A stretch of DNA of 64,000 nt from contig JABGUJ010000002.1 of NCBI GenBank assembly GCA_018646625.1, forward strand, positions 36,843 through 100,842. Reading direction: 5' to 3'. The notes beneath the pieces were generated by a model. That model saw only the letters and a program-made list of their open reading frames with translations. It searched no databases and was not told the DNA's origin. Made by a program: the position numbers and the translations under genes. Below are positions 41,570 through 49,472 of this stretch, in pieces. Numbering within the stretch: position 1 is the stretch's first letter; each line of letters begins with the position of its first letter. The DNA comes from Candidatus Woesearchaeota archaeon. Lineage in GTDB: Archaea > Nanobdellota > Nanobdellia > Woesearchaeales > JABGUJ01.

Positions 41570-42913
41570 ATGAAAAAAACAATCGTATTGCTGGTTTTGG
41601 CAATGTTTATGATCAGTATGGTTCCTGCAGCATTCGCAGAGCTAACGCCTGCTGAAAAAAGGCACAGAGCTATTGCTGCAGATCTATATGAAGATAAATT
41701 AGATGCAAAAGAAGATATTCGGGATGAAAGAGAAGACCGGTATGACGAGTCTGGTAAAGATGTCCGAGACTGCATGAAGATTTGTGAAAAGATAGGTAAT
41801 GAAGATTGCTTAAGGACTTGCAAAGCGAGAGACAGAAAAGAAGATATTCTTGATAAAGCTGAAGACATCAGAGATGCAAGAGAAGATAGGTATGATGCTA
41901 GGCATGGTGTTGAGAAGATAAAAGCATTTAGTTCTGGAAAAGCAATTAGGCTATCAGAGAAAGAAAAAGAGAAGCATAAAAAACTTCAAGAAGCAAGAAG
42001 AGAAAGGTATGCTCATGCTCAGAAACTTTTGAAAGAAAAGCTTGAGAAAGTAAAAGATAAATCACTTTCTGAAGATGATGAGAAAACTCTGAAAGAAGCA
42101 TTGTTTAAAGCAAGAGAAGAGTATAAACTTTCTAAGAAAAAGTATATAGAATTAAGACAAGCTTTTGCAGATAAGAAGAAGGCTCTTGAAGCAAGAAAAG
42201 CTAAATTCGAAACTTGTGAAGACGATGGAACTTGTGAAGAATTAAAAAAGAAAAACAAGAAAGATGCAAAACCATATTTGCTTAACACTGCAGATATGAT
42301 TCTTGAAAAGCTTTACAACATTAGAGCGAGAGTTGTTTCTTACAGTGAAAATCTAGAGCATCCACACGAGATTCTAGAAAGACTGGATTATGCAATTGAA
42401 CAAGTTGAGAGTGCTAAAGCAGAAGTTGAAGCTCTGGATGATGATGCAACTAGAGAAGAACTAATAGGTGCCGCTAATACAATCAAGAAAGCTTGGAAGA
42501 ATGTTAAACACATTGCTGAAAAGTCACTTGGTGATATTGCTTACAAGAGAGTACATAATCTTGTTATAAAGATGAGCGGTTTGTCTGTTAAGTTCACAAA
42601 GATAACTGAAGCTTTAGACAAACGAGGACAAGATGTTTCCGATCTACAACCCATGGTTGACGAATATAATGAGAGAATTGGATATGCTAGAGATGAATTA
42701 TCATTAGCAAAACAAGCTCTTTACGATGGAGATGCGGAAGCCAATAAACATCTTAAGAACTCCCACACATCAGCTCTGGCAGCTCATCAAATGGTCAAAA
42801 AGATCGTTAGAGAGATCAGAGAGCTTAGGGGAACCTTGAAATCAGATGATTCTGGTGATTATGCAGGTAATACTGCTGAAGAATCCGAGGACTTTGGTGG
42901 AGATGAGGAGTAA
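41570..42913 (+). CDS. secreted coiled-coil protein
   Basis: A 447-residue protein with a signal peptide (cleavage after AFA near 23). Residues about 25-240 are charged helices with repeated D-x-RE/DRYD phrases (KEDIRDEREDRYDE, EDIRDAREDRYDA) and a CMKICEKIGNEDCLRTCK segment. Residues about 245-420 form a helical domain also present in the next gene (for example TREELIGAANTIKKAWKN). The tail is acidic and Gly-rich. GGAGG precedes the ATG. A periplasm-like or S-layer-associated role is inferred from location. Confidence 0.75.
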   Translation: MKKTIVLLVLAMFMISMVPAAFAELTPAEKRHRAIAADLYEDKLDAKEDIRDEREDRYDESGKDVRDCMKICEKIGNEDCLRTCKARDRKEDILDKAEDIRDAREDRYDARHGVEKIKAFSSGKAIRLSEKEKEKHKKLQEARRERYAHAQKLLKEKLEKVKDKSLSEDDEKTLKEALFKAREEYKLSKKKYIELRQAFADKKKALEARKAKFETCEDDGTCEELKKKNKKDAKPYLLNTADMILEKLYNIRARVVSYSENLEHPHEILERLDYAIEQVESAKAEVEALDDDATREELIGAANTIKKAWKNVKHIAEKSLGDIAYKRVHNLVIKMSGLSVKFTKITEALDKRGQDVSDLQPMVDEYNERIGYARDELSLAKQALYDGDAEANKHLKNSHTSALAAHQMVKKIVREIRELRGTLKSDDSGDYAGNTAEESEDFGGDEE

Positions 42914-42920
42914 AACCTAT

Positions 42921-42955
42921 AAAAAGCTTTAAATAGCTTTTTTCTTTCTTTTTTT
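42921..42955 (+). terminator. intrinsic-type terminator after the first secreted coiled-coil gene
   Basis: AAAAAGCT (42921-42928) and AGCTTTTT (42935-42942) form a perfect 8-bp stem with a 6-nt loop, followed by a T-rich run to 42955. It starts 7 nt after the stop codon. The loop (TTTAAAT) may also act as the TATA box of the next gene. Confidence 0.6.
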
Positions 42956-42974
42956 AAATGAGATGTGGTGCACT

Positions 42975-44681
42975 ATGAAACGATTTATTCTGGTTGTTGT
43001 AATGGCTTTGATTATGGTTAGTACTGTCTATTCTGCAAACTTAGATCATGTTGGTGAGATTGATGAGCAGATTGTAATTAAAGAAAAGGCAATCAATGAA
43101 TCTGAAAAAGATTATAGTGAAGCAGTTCTTGCATATGAACTTGCAAAGGATAAGAATGATTGGATGGATGAGCAAGAGAGAGAAGATGAAGTTGATTATC
43201 AAGAAGACATACTAGACGTTCTTAATGATCAGGTTACACTATTGAATGATGCAAAGGAAACCTTGGCTTTGATCTATGTTAAAGAAGATGAATTAAGAGA
43301 TGCAAGACTGCATCTTCCGTCTACTAGTCAGAGAAAAATTGAACAAGATTTAGATCAATTAATTGACACCTTTAATGAGATAGAAAATGATTATAATGCT
43401 GCCGAAAAGGAGCTAAAGGATCTTGAAGAGAGAGAACGAGACTATAGTGCAGAAGAGTACTATAAAGATCAAATATATGATACTGAGGCAGAGATAGAAG
43501 AGTTAGAAGATGAGTACAAAGAATATGAATCTGAGTTGAGTAAGCTAGAAGTTGAACTTGATGATGCGGAAAGAGCAGAGGATTGGGATCTTCGAAGAGA
43601 GATTAAGGATCGAATGAATGAAATTGAAGATGAAATGGACGATATTATGGAGGATTTAGATGATAGACGTCAAGAATTGTTGGCGGATAGAAATAAACTC
43701 GATGAAGTTAGAATTCAAGCATCAAAAACTCCTGCTCAGCTAGCTGCTGAAGCACAAAAGATATCCGAAGCTAATCAGGAAAAGTACGATGCTCATAAAA
43801 ACAAAGCAACAGTCAAGATTACTAAAGAAGAGGAGATTGTTAAGAGATTAACTTATTCCGATTTACGAAGTAATTATCTTAAACAAAAAGGAGGAATTAG
43901 TTTGTTAAAATATAGGATGTATGACTGTGAGGATGAACCTTTAGATGATTGTGTTGATGTTGCCGAGGATTTTGTAACGAAAGGTAATGTTTTTGTTAAG
44001 AATGGCGCCGAGATGATCATTGCACATCTATTTGAATTAAGAGATGAGCTTGAGAGTGAAGACATCTCCGGTAAAGATGAAATTCTCATGAAAATAAATG
44101 AGAAGATAACTAAGATGCAAGTTGCAAGAGAAAGTATAAACTCTCTAAATAGTGATTCAACTCCTGAAGAAACTAGTTTGGCTGCAAGAAGTGTCAGAAC
44201 TGTATGGAGAAATAGTAAACTAGAAATCCAGGAAGTTACTCTTCGTAACTCTATGAATAAAGCAGAGAAAGTATTGGCTAGAGCTGATTCGTTGAAAGAA
44301 AAGTTTTCAAAGATAAATTCGGTGTTTAAGTTAGAGGGAAAAGATACGTCTGCGATTGAAAGTAAAGAATTGGCATATGAGGTTGAGTGTGATCAAGCGT
44401 GGAGACATCTTGCGAGATCTGAAGAATATCTTCAAGAATATAATATAGTGCGAGCCACAGAAAGTGTGCAGAGTGCATTTAACGCATTATCAAATTCAAA
44501 AACTCTTCTTGCAGAAATCAAAGTGTTACTTAACGATTTGAAAACTCAAGAAGTGGGTGAGGATGCTAAAGAGATTGCATTAGAATATGCGAGAGATGAG
44601 TTGTCTAAAGCATTTGCATCAGGAAATCAAAATGAGATTGAAGTTGCTAGAAAAAATCTAGTGGCTATTGAAAGTAGTTAA
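42975..44681 (+). CDS. secreted coiled-coil protein, paralogue of the preceding gene
   Basis: A 568-residue protein with a signal peptide (about 1-20, YSA-NLD). Residues about 25-270 are Glu/Asp-rich coiled coil. Residues about 300-560 match the C-terminal domain of the preceding protein (HLFELRDEL versus EKLYNIRARV; TPEETSLAARSVRTVWRN versus TREELIGAANTIKKAWKN; SLKEKFSKINSVF versus GLSVKFTKITEAL). A Cys pair CEDEPLDDC lies near 315. Start at ATG 42975 after GTGGTG; an ATG at 42963 would add four residues. Confidence 0.75.
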   Translation: MKRFILVVVMALIMVSTVYSANLDHVGEIDEQIVIKEKAINESEKDYSEAVLAYELAKDKNDWMDEQEREDEVDYQEDILDVLNDQVTLLNDAKETLALIYVKEDELRDARLHLPSTSQRKIEQDLDQLIDTFNEIENDYNAAEKELKDLEERERDYSAEEYYKDQIYDTEAEIEELEDEYKEYESELSKLEVELDDAERAEDWDLRREIKDRMNEIEDEMDDIMEDLDDRRQELLADRNKLDEVRIQASKTPAQLAAEAQKISEANQEKYDAHKNKATVKITKEEEIVKRLTYSDLRSNYLKQKGGISLLKYRMYDCEDEPLDDCVDVAEDFVTKGNVFVKNGAEMIIAHLFELRDELESEDISGKDEILMKINEKITKMQVARESINSLNSDSTPEETSLAARSVRTVWRNSKLEIQEVTLRNSMNKAEKVLARADSLKEKFSKINSVFKLEGKDTSAIESKELAYEVECDQAWRHLARSEEYLQEYNIVRATESVQSAFNALSNSKTLLAEIKVLLNDLKTQEVGEDAKEIALEYARDELSKAFASGNQNEIEVARKNLVAIESS

Positions 44682-44726
44682 TATTAAATATAACTAGAAG
44701 ATAATGAATGACGGAGGTCGATTTGT

Positions 44727-44984
44727 ATGAAGTGGGGTTACTTTATTGTTTTAATGGCACTTATGGTTGCAATTGTTGGATGTGGTGAAACACAGGATAA
44801 TACGCCTGATGTTGTTCCAGATACTCCTGTTGTGGTAGATGATGCTACTTCCGGACAAGAAGCAATTGAAACTGCTGAACAAGACATCACAGATCTTGAA
44901 GAAGAACTGGATGAATTATCATTAGATGATCTTGATCTTAGTGAGTTAGATAGCTTAGAAGATGATCTGGATTTAGATATCTAA
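44727..44984 (+). CDS. small acidic lipoprotein-like protein
   Basis: An 85-residue protein with a hydrophobic N-terminal helix and a lipobox-like IVGCGE (Cys19), then an acidic tail of Asp/Glu/Leu repeats (about 45-85). If lipidated it would sit on the outer face of the membrane next to the secreted coiled-coil proteins. GGAGGT precedes the ATG. Its low complexity leaves the function open. A T-rich run follows the stop. Confidence 0.68.
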   Translation: MKWGYFIVLMALMVAIVGCGETQDNTPDVVPDTPVVVDDATSGQEAIETAEQDITDLEEELDELSLDDLDLSELDSLEDDLDLDI

Positions 44985-45000
44985 TTCTTTTTTTATTTTT
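44985..45000 (+). terminator. poly-T termination signal
   Basis: TTCTTTTTTTATTTTT directly follows the TAA of the lipoprotein gene. Archaeal RNA polymerase terminates at such T-runs without a required hairpin. Confidence 0.5.
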
Positions 45001-45011
45001 CATATGAAACA

Positions 45012-45020
45012 TTTATAAAG
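45012..45020 (+). promoter_or_regulatory. TATA box of the Gly-tailed membrane protein gene
   Basis: TTTATAAAG lies 22-30 nt before the ATG at 45042; the transcript is probably leaderless. Confidence 0.55.
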
Positions 45021-45041
45021 CAAATAACTAGTTTTTAGATT

Positions 45042-45704
45042 ATGGCTTTTTGGTCTACGTTAGGGAATGGAATTCTAGATGGCTTCGCGGAGATTGGTAG
45101 ATCTTATATCAGAGACGCCAGCATATGGTGGGTCTTGGCGCCTGTTATTATTCTCTGGATTGTTCTTGAAGTGTATTTTGGTGAATATAAGAAAGAAAAA
45201 CTAGGTTGGAATACATCGTTAGCAAATGGAATTACTCTTCTTTGGGTAAATATAGAAGCTATGAGATTCATTTTCAGTATTCCCGGTATTGATATGAAGT
45301 GGATACGATTTGTTGTATTATTGTTTATATTAGCATATGCAGGATTTATCATTTACATTTCTTTCACTCATAAATTTTCCGCCAAAGTAACATATATTCT
45401 AGCTTCTGCAAGTCCAATATATTATCTTTCTATGATTAGCATTCTATGGAGTCACGGTCAATTGCAAATGACTTGGTGGGTATTGTTAGATTTAATACTA
45501 CTCTTCGGATTATTATTATTTATATTCTGGATAATTAGAAAGTTTATTCCTGAAGCGGCAAACGATAATAATGACAGTAGCGGCGGAGATGACTTTGGTT
45601 CTAGTTCCTCACCTTCAGATAGCATGGGTGGACTAGGCTCGGGAGGATTAGGCGGTCTAGGAGATGTGTCAGGTGGTGGCCTTGGTGGCGACTTTAAATT
45701 ATAA
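45042..45704 (+). CDS. five-helix membrane protein with Gly/Ser-rich tail
   Basis: A 220-residue protein with about five membrane helices in the first 175 residues, then a low-complexity tail of Asn/Asp/Ser and GGLG-type repeats (about 178-220). The tail resembles flexible linkers or phase-separating segments. No family is recognised. Its last 11 bases overlap the convergent nmd3 gene. Confidence 0.7.
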   Translation: MAFWSTLGNGILDGFAEIGRSYIRDASIWWVLAPVIILWIVLEVYFGEYKKEKLGWNTSLANGITLLWVNIEAMRFIFSIPGIDMKWIRFVVLLFILAYAGFIIYISFTHKFSAKVTYILASASPIYYLSMISILWSHGQLQMTWWVLLDLILLFGLLLFIFWIIRKFIPEAANDNNDSSGGDDFGSSSSPSDSMGGLGSGGLGGLGDVSGGGLGGDFKL

Positions 45705-46713
45705 AGAATCTGTTATTTAATTCTACTATTTGTATTTCATCACCAGGTTTAAGAGTTGTTTCCTTGTTTTCTACAGGAGTGCTCTGAAATGTCTTAGGAT
45801 GAATTACTTCTATTCTTGGACTGGTTATCGCGATAGTCGTCTGTACTGTTTCAAGACGTTCAGGCATTTCTTTTTCTAATCTTAATAACGTTGTTTTACC
45901 CGTAACTACGTTCTTACCTAGAACTTCTTTACCCATTTTATTTATGGTATATACTTTCTTATCATATGAAACCGCATCGTGCAATTTGAAAGGGTGTGGT
46001 TTGTATAGTACTGTCAATCTTCTTTGTTCTTTACTCGTAGTTGAATCTCTAGAGAATAATTTAGAGTTTTCTTTTATTATTCCTCCAAATTTATTTCTTA
46101 ATTCGTGTCCCATGCTATGGGCAAACTGATTAGAAGTCAAGTAGTAGTCTACACCGTTGGTAGTTTTTTTCTCTTTTGTTATAAATACCAACCTGTTCTT
46201 ATCCACTGCTTTCTTTACAAATGTTTCAATTTCGGGATCTGCATTTCTTAATTGTAGTATTCCTTCAAAATATTGACTGTGAGGTCGAGAACAATCCTTA
46301 CAAATTGTAAAATTAACTTTTACTGGAATTATAGTTGACTCGAAGACAGGTTCTTCTAGATCTTCGCTAAAAAATCCGTTTACTGTAATCTCAATTTCGC
46401 CAACGACTTTTACTCCCGCATTAGGAACATGTTTTGGTAATACTAGTTCTGTTTTAATTTCTTCAATAGTAACTCCTAATTCAGGAACTAAATTTTTAGT
46501 TACTGATTTATTTACTGCATCATTTAGATTCTTACATAACATCCATTTAGATTTGTCTTTTGTTTTAAATTTATTACAACCACAAAAGAATATTACAAAA
46601 TCTTTAAAACCTTTAATTAAAGAATGGTCTGCCAAGTAACATTCTTTGCAAATTCCTTCAATGAAGCTATCAGCATCATTACCGCACTTTGGACACATTC
46701 TAGTTGAGCTCAT
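45694..46713 (-). CDS. nmd3: NMD3-family ribosome-associated protein
   Basis: A 339-residue protein. The N-terminus has Zn-binding Cys pairs (CPKCG at 7-11, CKEC at 23-26, CGC near 44-46), and a further CKDC occurs near 135, matching the NMD3 Zn-finger region. The middle and end match archaeal NMD3 (SRPHSQYFEGILQLR, then DYYLTSNQFAHSMGHEL). In eukaryotes NMD3 is the 60S export adaptor; in archaea a role in large-subunit maturation is presumed. Divergent from the signal peptidase gene. Confidence 0.88.
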   Translation of the reverse strand: MSSTRMCPKCGNDADSFIEGICKECYLADHSLIKGFKDFVIFFCGCNKFKTKDKSKWMLCKNLNDAVNKSVTKNLVPELGVTIEEIKTELVLPKHVPNAGVKVVGEIEITVNGFFSEDLEEPVFESTIIPVKVNFTICKDCSRPHSQYFEGILQLRNADPEIETFVKKAVDKNRLVFITKEKKTTNGVDYYLTSNQFAHSMGHELRNKFGGIIKENSKLFSRDSTTSKEQRRLTVLYKPHPFKLHDAVSYDKKVYTINKMGKEVLGKNVVTGKTTLLRLEKEMPERLETVQTTIAITSPRIEVIHPKTFQSTPVENKETTLKPGDEIQIVELNNRFFII

Positions 46714-46738
46714 TTTAGATAACCAAATGAGCGATACA

Positions 46739-46748
46739 TTTATAAAAT
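46739..46748. promoter_or_regulatory. shared symmetric TATA box between nmd3 and the signal peptidase gene
   Basis: TTTATAAAAT lies 23-31 nt before the plus-strand ATG 46770 and 26-35 nt before the minus-strand ATG 46713. Because TTTATAAA is a palindrome it could serve both genes. Confidence 0.45.
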
Positions 46749-46769
46749 AAACTCTTGCTTATTGATAAG

Positions 46770-47435
46770 ATGTCTAAACGTATTGTTAGAAAAAAGCGAG
46801 TTAAACCAACTAAATCTAGCACTAGAAGCATTCTTAGTTGGATTTGGTATATCTTGTGGGAAGATGATAGTTGGTACAGCTGGATAATTAGTGCAGTTGT
46901 GGCGTTTATTTTAATAAAATTCGTAGTTTATCCTGTATTAGGTTTTATTGTAGGTACAGGTTTTCCTATAGTTGCAGTTGTTTCAAGTTCTATGGAACAT
47001 CCTGGTGGATTTGATTCATTCTGGGAGGATAAAGCCTTTTGCAGAGAAGGTCTTTGTACTCAAGGCGAATATTACAATGAATTGTCCATAACTCGCGAAG
47101 GATTTAGAGAGTTTCCTTTCAAAAATGGTTTTAATAAAGGTGATATTATGCTTCTTTATGGTAGAAGCAATATAGATGTTGGTGATGTTATTGTGTTTAT
47201 GTCTAGGGGCGGTCAACCAATAATTCATCGAGTGGTTGCGGTTTCTGAAAAGGATGGTAAGCCAGTTTATCAAACTAAAGGTGATAATAATGAAGCTTCC
47301 ATTAAATTGAATATGTTGAATGAATATGACATACCTGGAGAGGTTATTATTGGTGAGGCTAAAGCCCGAGTACCGTTCTTAGGTTATGTGAAAATTGGTT
47401 TTGTATGGTTATTAGAAGTTTTACAGATTATGTGA
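46770..47435 (+). CDS. signal peptidase I, archaeal/ER type
   Basis: A 221-residue protein with a membrane helix (about 37-60) right before the catalytic Ser in VVSSSMEHPGG (Ser74-Met75), then KGDIMLLYGR, GDVIVFMS and the His of IIHRVVAV, followed by TKGDNN. The Ser/His pair marks the archaeal/ER class rather than the bacterial Ser/Lys class. It cleaves signal peptides of exported proteins such as the many secreted proteins in this window. The helix arrangement lets the active site face outside. The start is ATG 46770, given the TATA spacing. Confidence 0.88.
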   Translation: MSKRIVRKKRVKPTKSSTRSILSWIWYILWEDDSWYSWIISAVVAFILIKFVVYPVLGFIVGTGFPIVAVVSSSMEHPGGFDSFWEDKAFCREGLCTQGEYYNELSITREGFREFPFKNGFNKGDIMLLYGRSNIDVGDVIVFMSRGGQPIIHRVVAVSEKDGKPVYQTKGDNNEASIKLNMLNEYDIPGEVIIGEAKARVPFLGYVKIGFVWLLEVLQIM

Positions 47436-47446
47436 GGTAATTAAAG

Positions 47447-47755
47447 ATGTTTTGTCCTAAATGTGGTAAGTTATTAACACCCAGAGAAGTTGATGGTAAA
47501 AGAGTTATGGGTTGTGATTGTGGTCATGTTCATGGTGGTTCTGCAGTTGTTAGAGAAGAAATAAAGAAAGATGAGAGAAAAATTGAAGTTGCAGATGCTG
47601 ATGTTGAAACATTACCTTTAGTTGAAGAAAAATGTCCTGAGTGTGATCATGATCATGCATACTTTTGGGAGATACAAACCAGGGCTGGAGATGAGGCCGC
47701 AACTAAGTTCTATAAGTGTGAAAAGTGTAAGCACGTATGGAGAGATTATAGTTAA
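47447..47755 (+). CDS. tfs: transcription factor S (TFS, RPB9/TFIIS-like)
   Basis: A 102-residue protein with two zinc ribbons: an N-terminal CPKCGKLL...CDCG and a C-terminal CPECDHDHAYFWEIQTRAGDEAATKFYKCEKCKH. The AGDEA tip is the acidic loop that stimulates RNA cleavage by stalled archaeal RNA polymerase. The length is typical. The YggU gene starts at the base right after its stop. Confidence 0.92.
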   Translation: MFCPKCGKLLTPREVDGKRVMGCDCGHVHGGSAVVREEIKKDERKIEVADADVETLPLVEEKCPECDHDHAYFWEIQTRAGDEAATKFYKCEKCKHVWRDYS

Positions 47756-48001
47756 ATGGATATTCGTTCTTTTTTTGTTAATGATTGTATTAAAATTGTG
47801 GTTAAACCAAATGCTCCTAAGACTGAAGTAGTGGGTTGGGATGAAAATAAGAAAGCACTAAGAGTTGCAGTCAATGCAGTACCTGATAAAGATAAAGCCA
47901 ATAATAAATTGGTGAAGTTTATTTCTAAGCAGATAGGTGAGAACGTAGAGATCATCTCTGGTAGTAAAAGTAGAGAAAAGCTAATAAAAATAAAAGAATA
48001 A
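47756..48001 (+). CDS. YggU/DUF167 family protein
   Basis: An 81-residue protein with the family pattern: IKIVVKPNAPKTEVVGW, LRVAVNAVPDKDKANNKLVKF and a VEIISGSKSREKLIKI end. Its biochemical role is not established. It directly abuts TFS, so both are probably translated from one message. Confidence 0.87.
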   Translation: MDIRSFFVNDCIKIVVKPNAPKTEVVGWDENKKALRVAVNAVPDKDKANNKLVKFISKQIGENVEIISGSKSREKLIKIKE

Positions 48002-48002
48002 C

Positions 48003-48500
48003 TTATTGGTTATCGTACTTTTGAAGTTCTTCAGATAATGCAACAAGCTTAACACCTGCTTGATCAAGAACATCTCTTGTATCTTGGCCTGCGTGATATC
48101 TTTTCTCACAAACAACCTTCTTGATTCCTGCATTTACAATCATCTTTGCACAAACAAAGCAAGGTTCGAGAATACAATATATCGTAGCACCATCTAAAGG
48201 AATTCCATTTCTTGCAGCTTGACAAATTGCGTTTTGTTCTGCATGAATAGTTCTAACACAGTGATTGCTTACCTTACCATCTTCATGAACTGTTTTCTTA
48301 TATTGATGTCCTGCTTCGTCGCAATGAGGTAGACCAATTGGACTTCCAACATATCCCGTAGTTAGAATTCTTTTGTCTTTAACAATAACGCAACCAGTTC
48401 TTCCTCTGTCACATGTTGCTCTTGTTGCTACTTCTTTTACAATCGCTAAAAAGTATTCATCCCATGAGGGTCTTTTGTAATCTGATTTTTCTTCCGACAT
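48003..48500 (-). CDS. dCMP deaminase (ComEB-like cytidine deaminase family)
   Basis: A 165-residue protein with a Zn site: HAEQNAI (His86, Glu88 as proton shuttle) and PCFVC (Cys114, Cys117). The N-terminal SWDEYFLAIVKEVATRATCDR and GCVIVKDKRILTTGYVGSPIG match ComEB-type dCMP deaminases. It converts dCMP to dUMP, the substrate of the two thymidylate synthases in the same block. Its ATG overlaps the kinase stop by one base (TAATG). Confidence 0.9.
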   Translation of the reverse strand: MSEEKSDYKRPSWDEYFLAIVKEVATRATCDRGRTGCVIVKDKRILTTGYVGSPIGLPHCDEAGHQYKKTVHEDGKVSNHCVRTIHAEQNAICQAARNGIPLDGATIYCILEPCFVCAKMIVNAGIKKVVCEKRYHAGQDTRDVLDQAGVKLVALSEELQKYDNQ

Positions 48501-49078
48501 TACTTACCACCTATTTCATTCATAACTTTGCTAAATTGATCTAATAGATCAGGAATTGTTTTCGTATTAACTAAAGTGTAATCTGCCATTGCTATAGGTC
48601 CACCTTTCTCGAGATTCTCTATCTCGGCAGAATCTCTTTTGTTAGCAGATTCTTCTGATATGGGTCTATTGCGTAAATCGGTATCTTCAGCTTCTAATAC
48701 TCTAGCTGCTAGTCGCTTATATCGCAAGTGAGGTGGAGCATATACTGCAATAACGGTTAGTTGATCACCATACTTTTCTCTGAGAATTTTATACTCTGAC
48801 CAACTGTACAATCCATCACCAACAACATTACCTTCTTCTAGAAACTTGTCAACTTTTGGAATATTAAGTGTTGCATAAGCACCCATTCCGTGCTTCGCCC
48901 TCATTTCTTCCCTTATTGGACGTTCATTTTCTTCTAGAGGCTCTAGTCCTCTTTCTTTTACAATGTCTAATGTAATCTGACCAAATCTAAAGAAGTTGTA
49001 TCCTTGTTTTACTAGTTCATCTGCGATAACAGACTTACCAGATCCACACATGCCTACTAATGCAATAAATTTATTCAT
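48500..49078 (-). CDS. P-loop nucleotide kinase, UPF0200-like
   Basis: A 192-residue protein with Walker A GMCGSGKS (about 10-17), then FFRFGQITLDI and a lid with RYKRLAARVLEAED...RNRPISEES, and ADYTLVNTKT at the end. The order resembles the archaeal UPF0200 (dephospho-CoA kinase-like) group. The phosphate acceptor is unknown; its overlap with the dCMP deaminase gene suggests a nucleotide. Start at ATG 49078, preceded by GGGGGTAG. Confidence 0.78.
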   Translation of the reverse strand: MNKFIALVGMCGSGKSVIADELVKQGYNFFRFGQITLDIVKERGLEPLEENERPIREEMRAKHGMGAYATLNIPKVDKFLEEGNVVGDGLYSWSEYKILREKYGDQLTVIAVYAPPHLRYKRLAARVLEAEDTDLRNRPISEESANKRDSAEIENLEKGGPIAMADYTLVNTKTIPDLLDQFSKVMNEIGGK

Positions 49079-49136
49079 CAATCTACCCCCTTGAGACAGC
49101 TATACCTCATTTATTTAAAAAGATTACTGCTTAATT

Positions 49137-49391
49137 CTAATCATATTTTGGTTCTGGAAGCCCTACGTAGAATGTATGTAATTTGAGTCTTCTGTACCCT
49201 GCACAATTCGGATTATTTACTTCATCAGGTGTACAAATAGAACAGTCTCCCCAACCTTCTGGTCTAATAGAGCCAGGTAATGATTGTAATCTAGATCTTT
49301 GTGATAATTGTCTAACGCAAAGGTATACTACTTCTCCCGTTCTTGGTGCTTCTTTCGATCTAGGATCTCTATCAACTATTGGCTCCAACAT
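49137..49391 (-). CDS. small protein with Cys residues, unknown function
   Basis: An 84-residue Arg/Pro-rich protein with several Cys (for example GDCSICTPDE). The ATG ends at 49391, about 25-33 nt after a minus-strand TATA-like TTTAAATAC (49417-49425), matching leaderless genes here. It lies divergent from the archaeal thymidylate synthase gene. No family is recognised; coding status is moderately supported. Confidence 0.55.
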   Translation of the reverse strand: MLEPIVDRDPRSKEAPRTGEVVYLCVRQLSQRSRLQSLPGSIRPEGWGDCSICTPDEVNNPNCAGYRRLKLHTFYVGLPEPKYD

Positions 49392-49436
49392 AGGACGCTC
49401 TAGATGGAGATTATGTATTTAAACTTTACCTCAGAT

Positions 49437-49447
49437 AGCTTTAAAAA
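49437..49447 (+). promoter_or_regulatory. TATA box of the archaeal-type thymidylate synthase gene
   Basis: GCTTTAAAAAT lies 26-36 nt before the ATG at 49473 and sets that start over an earlier in-frame ATG at 49404. Confidence 0.45.
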
Positions 49448-49472
49448 TAACTTAATACTGAATAGAAAACTG

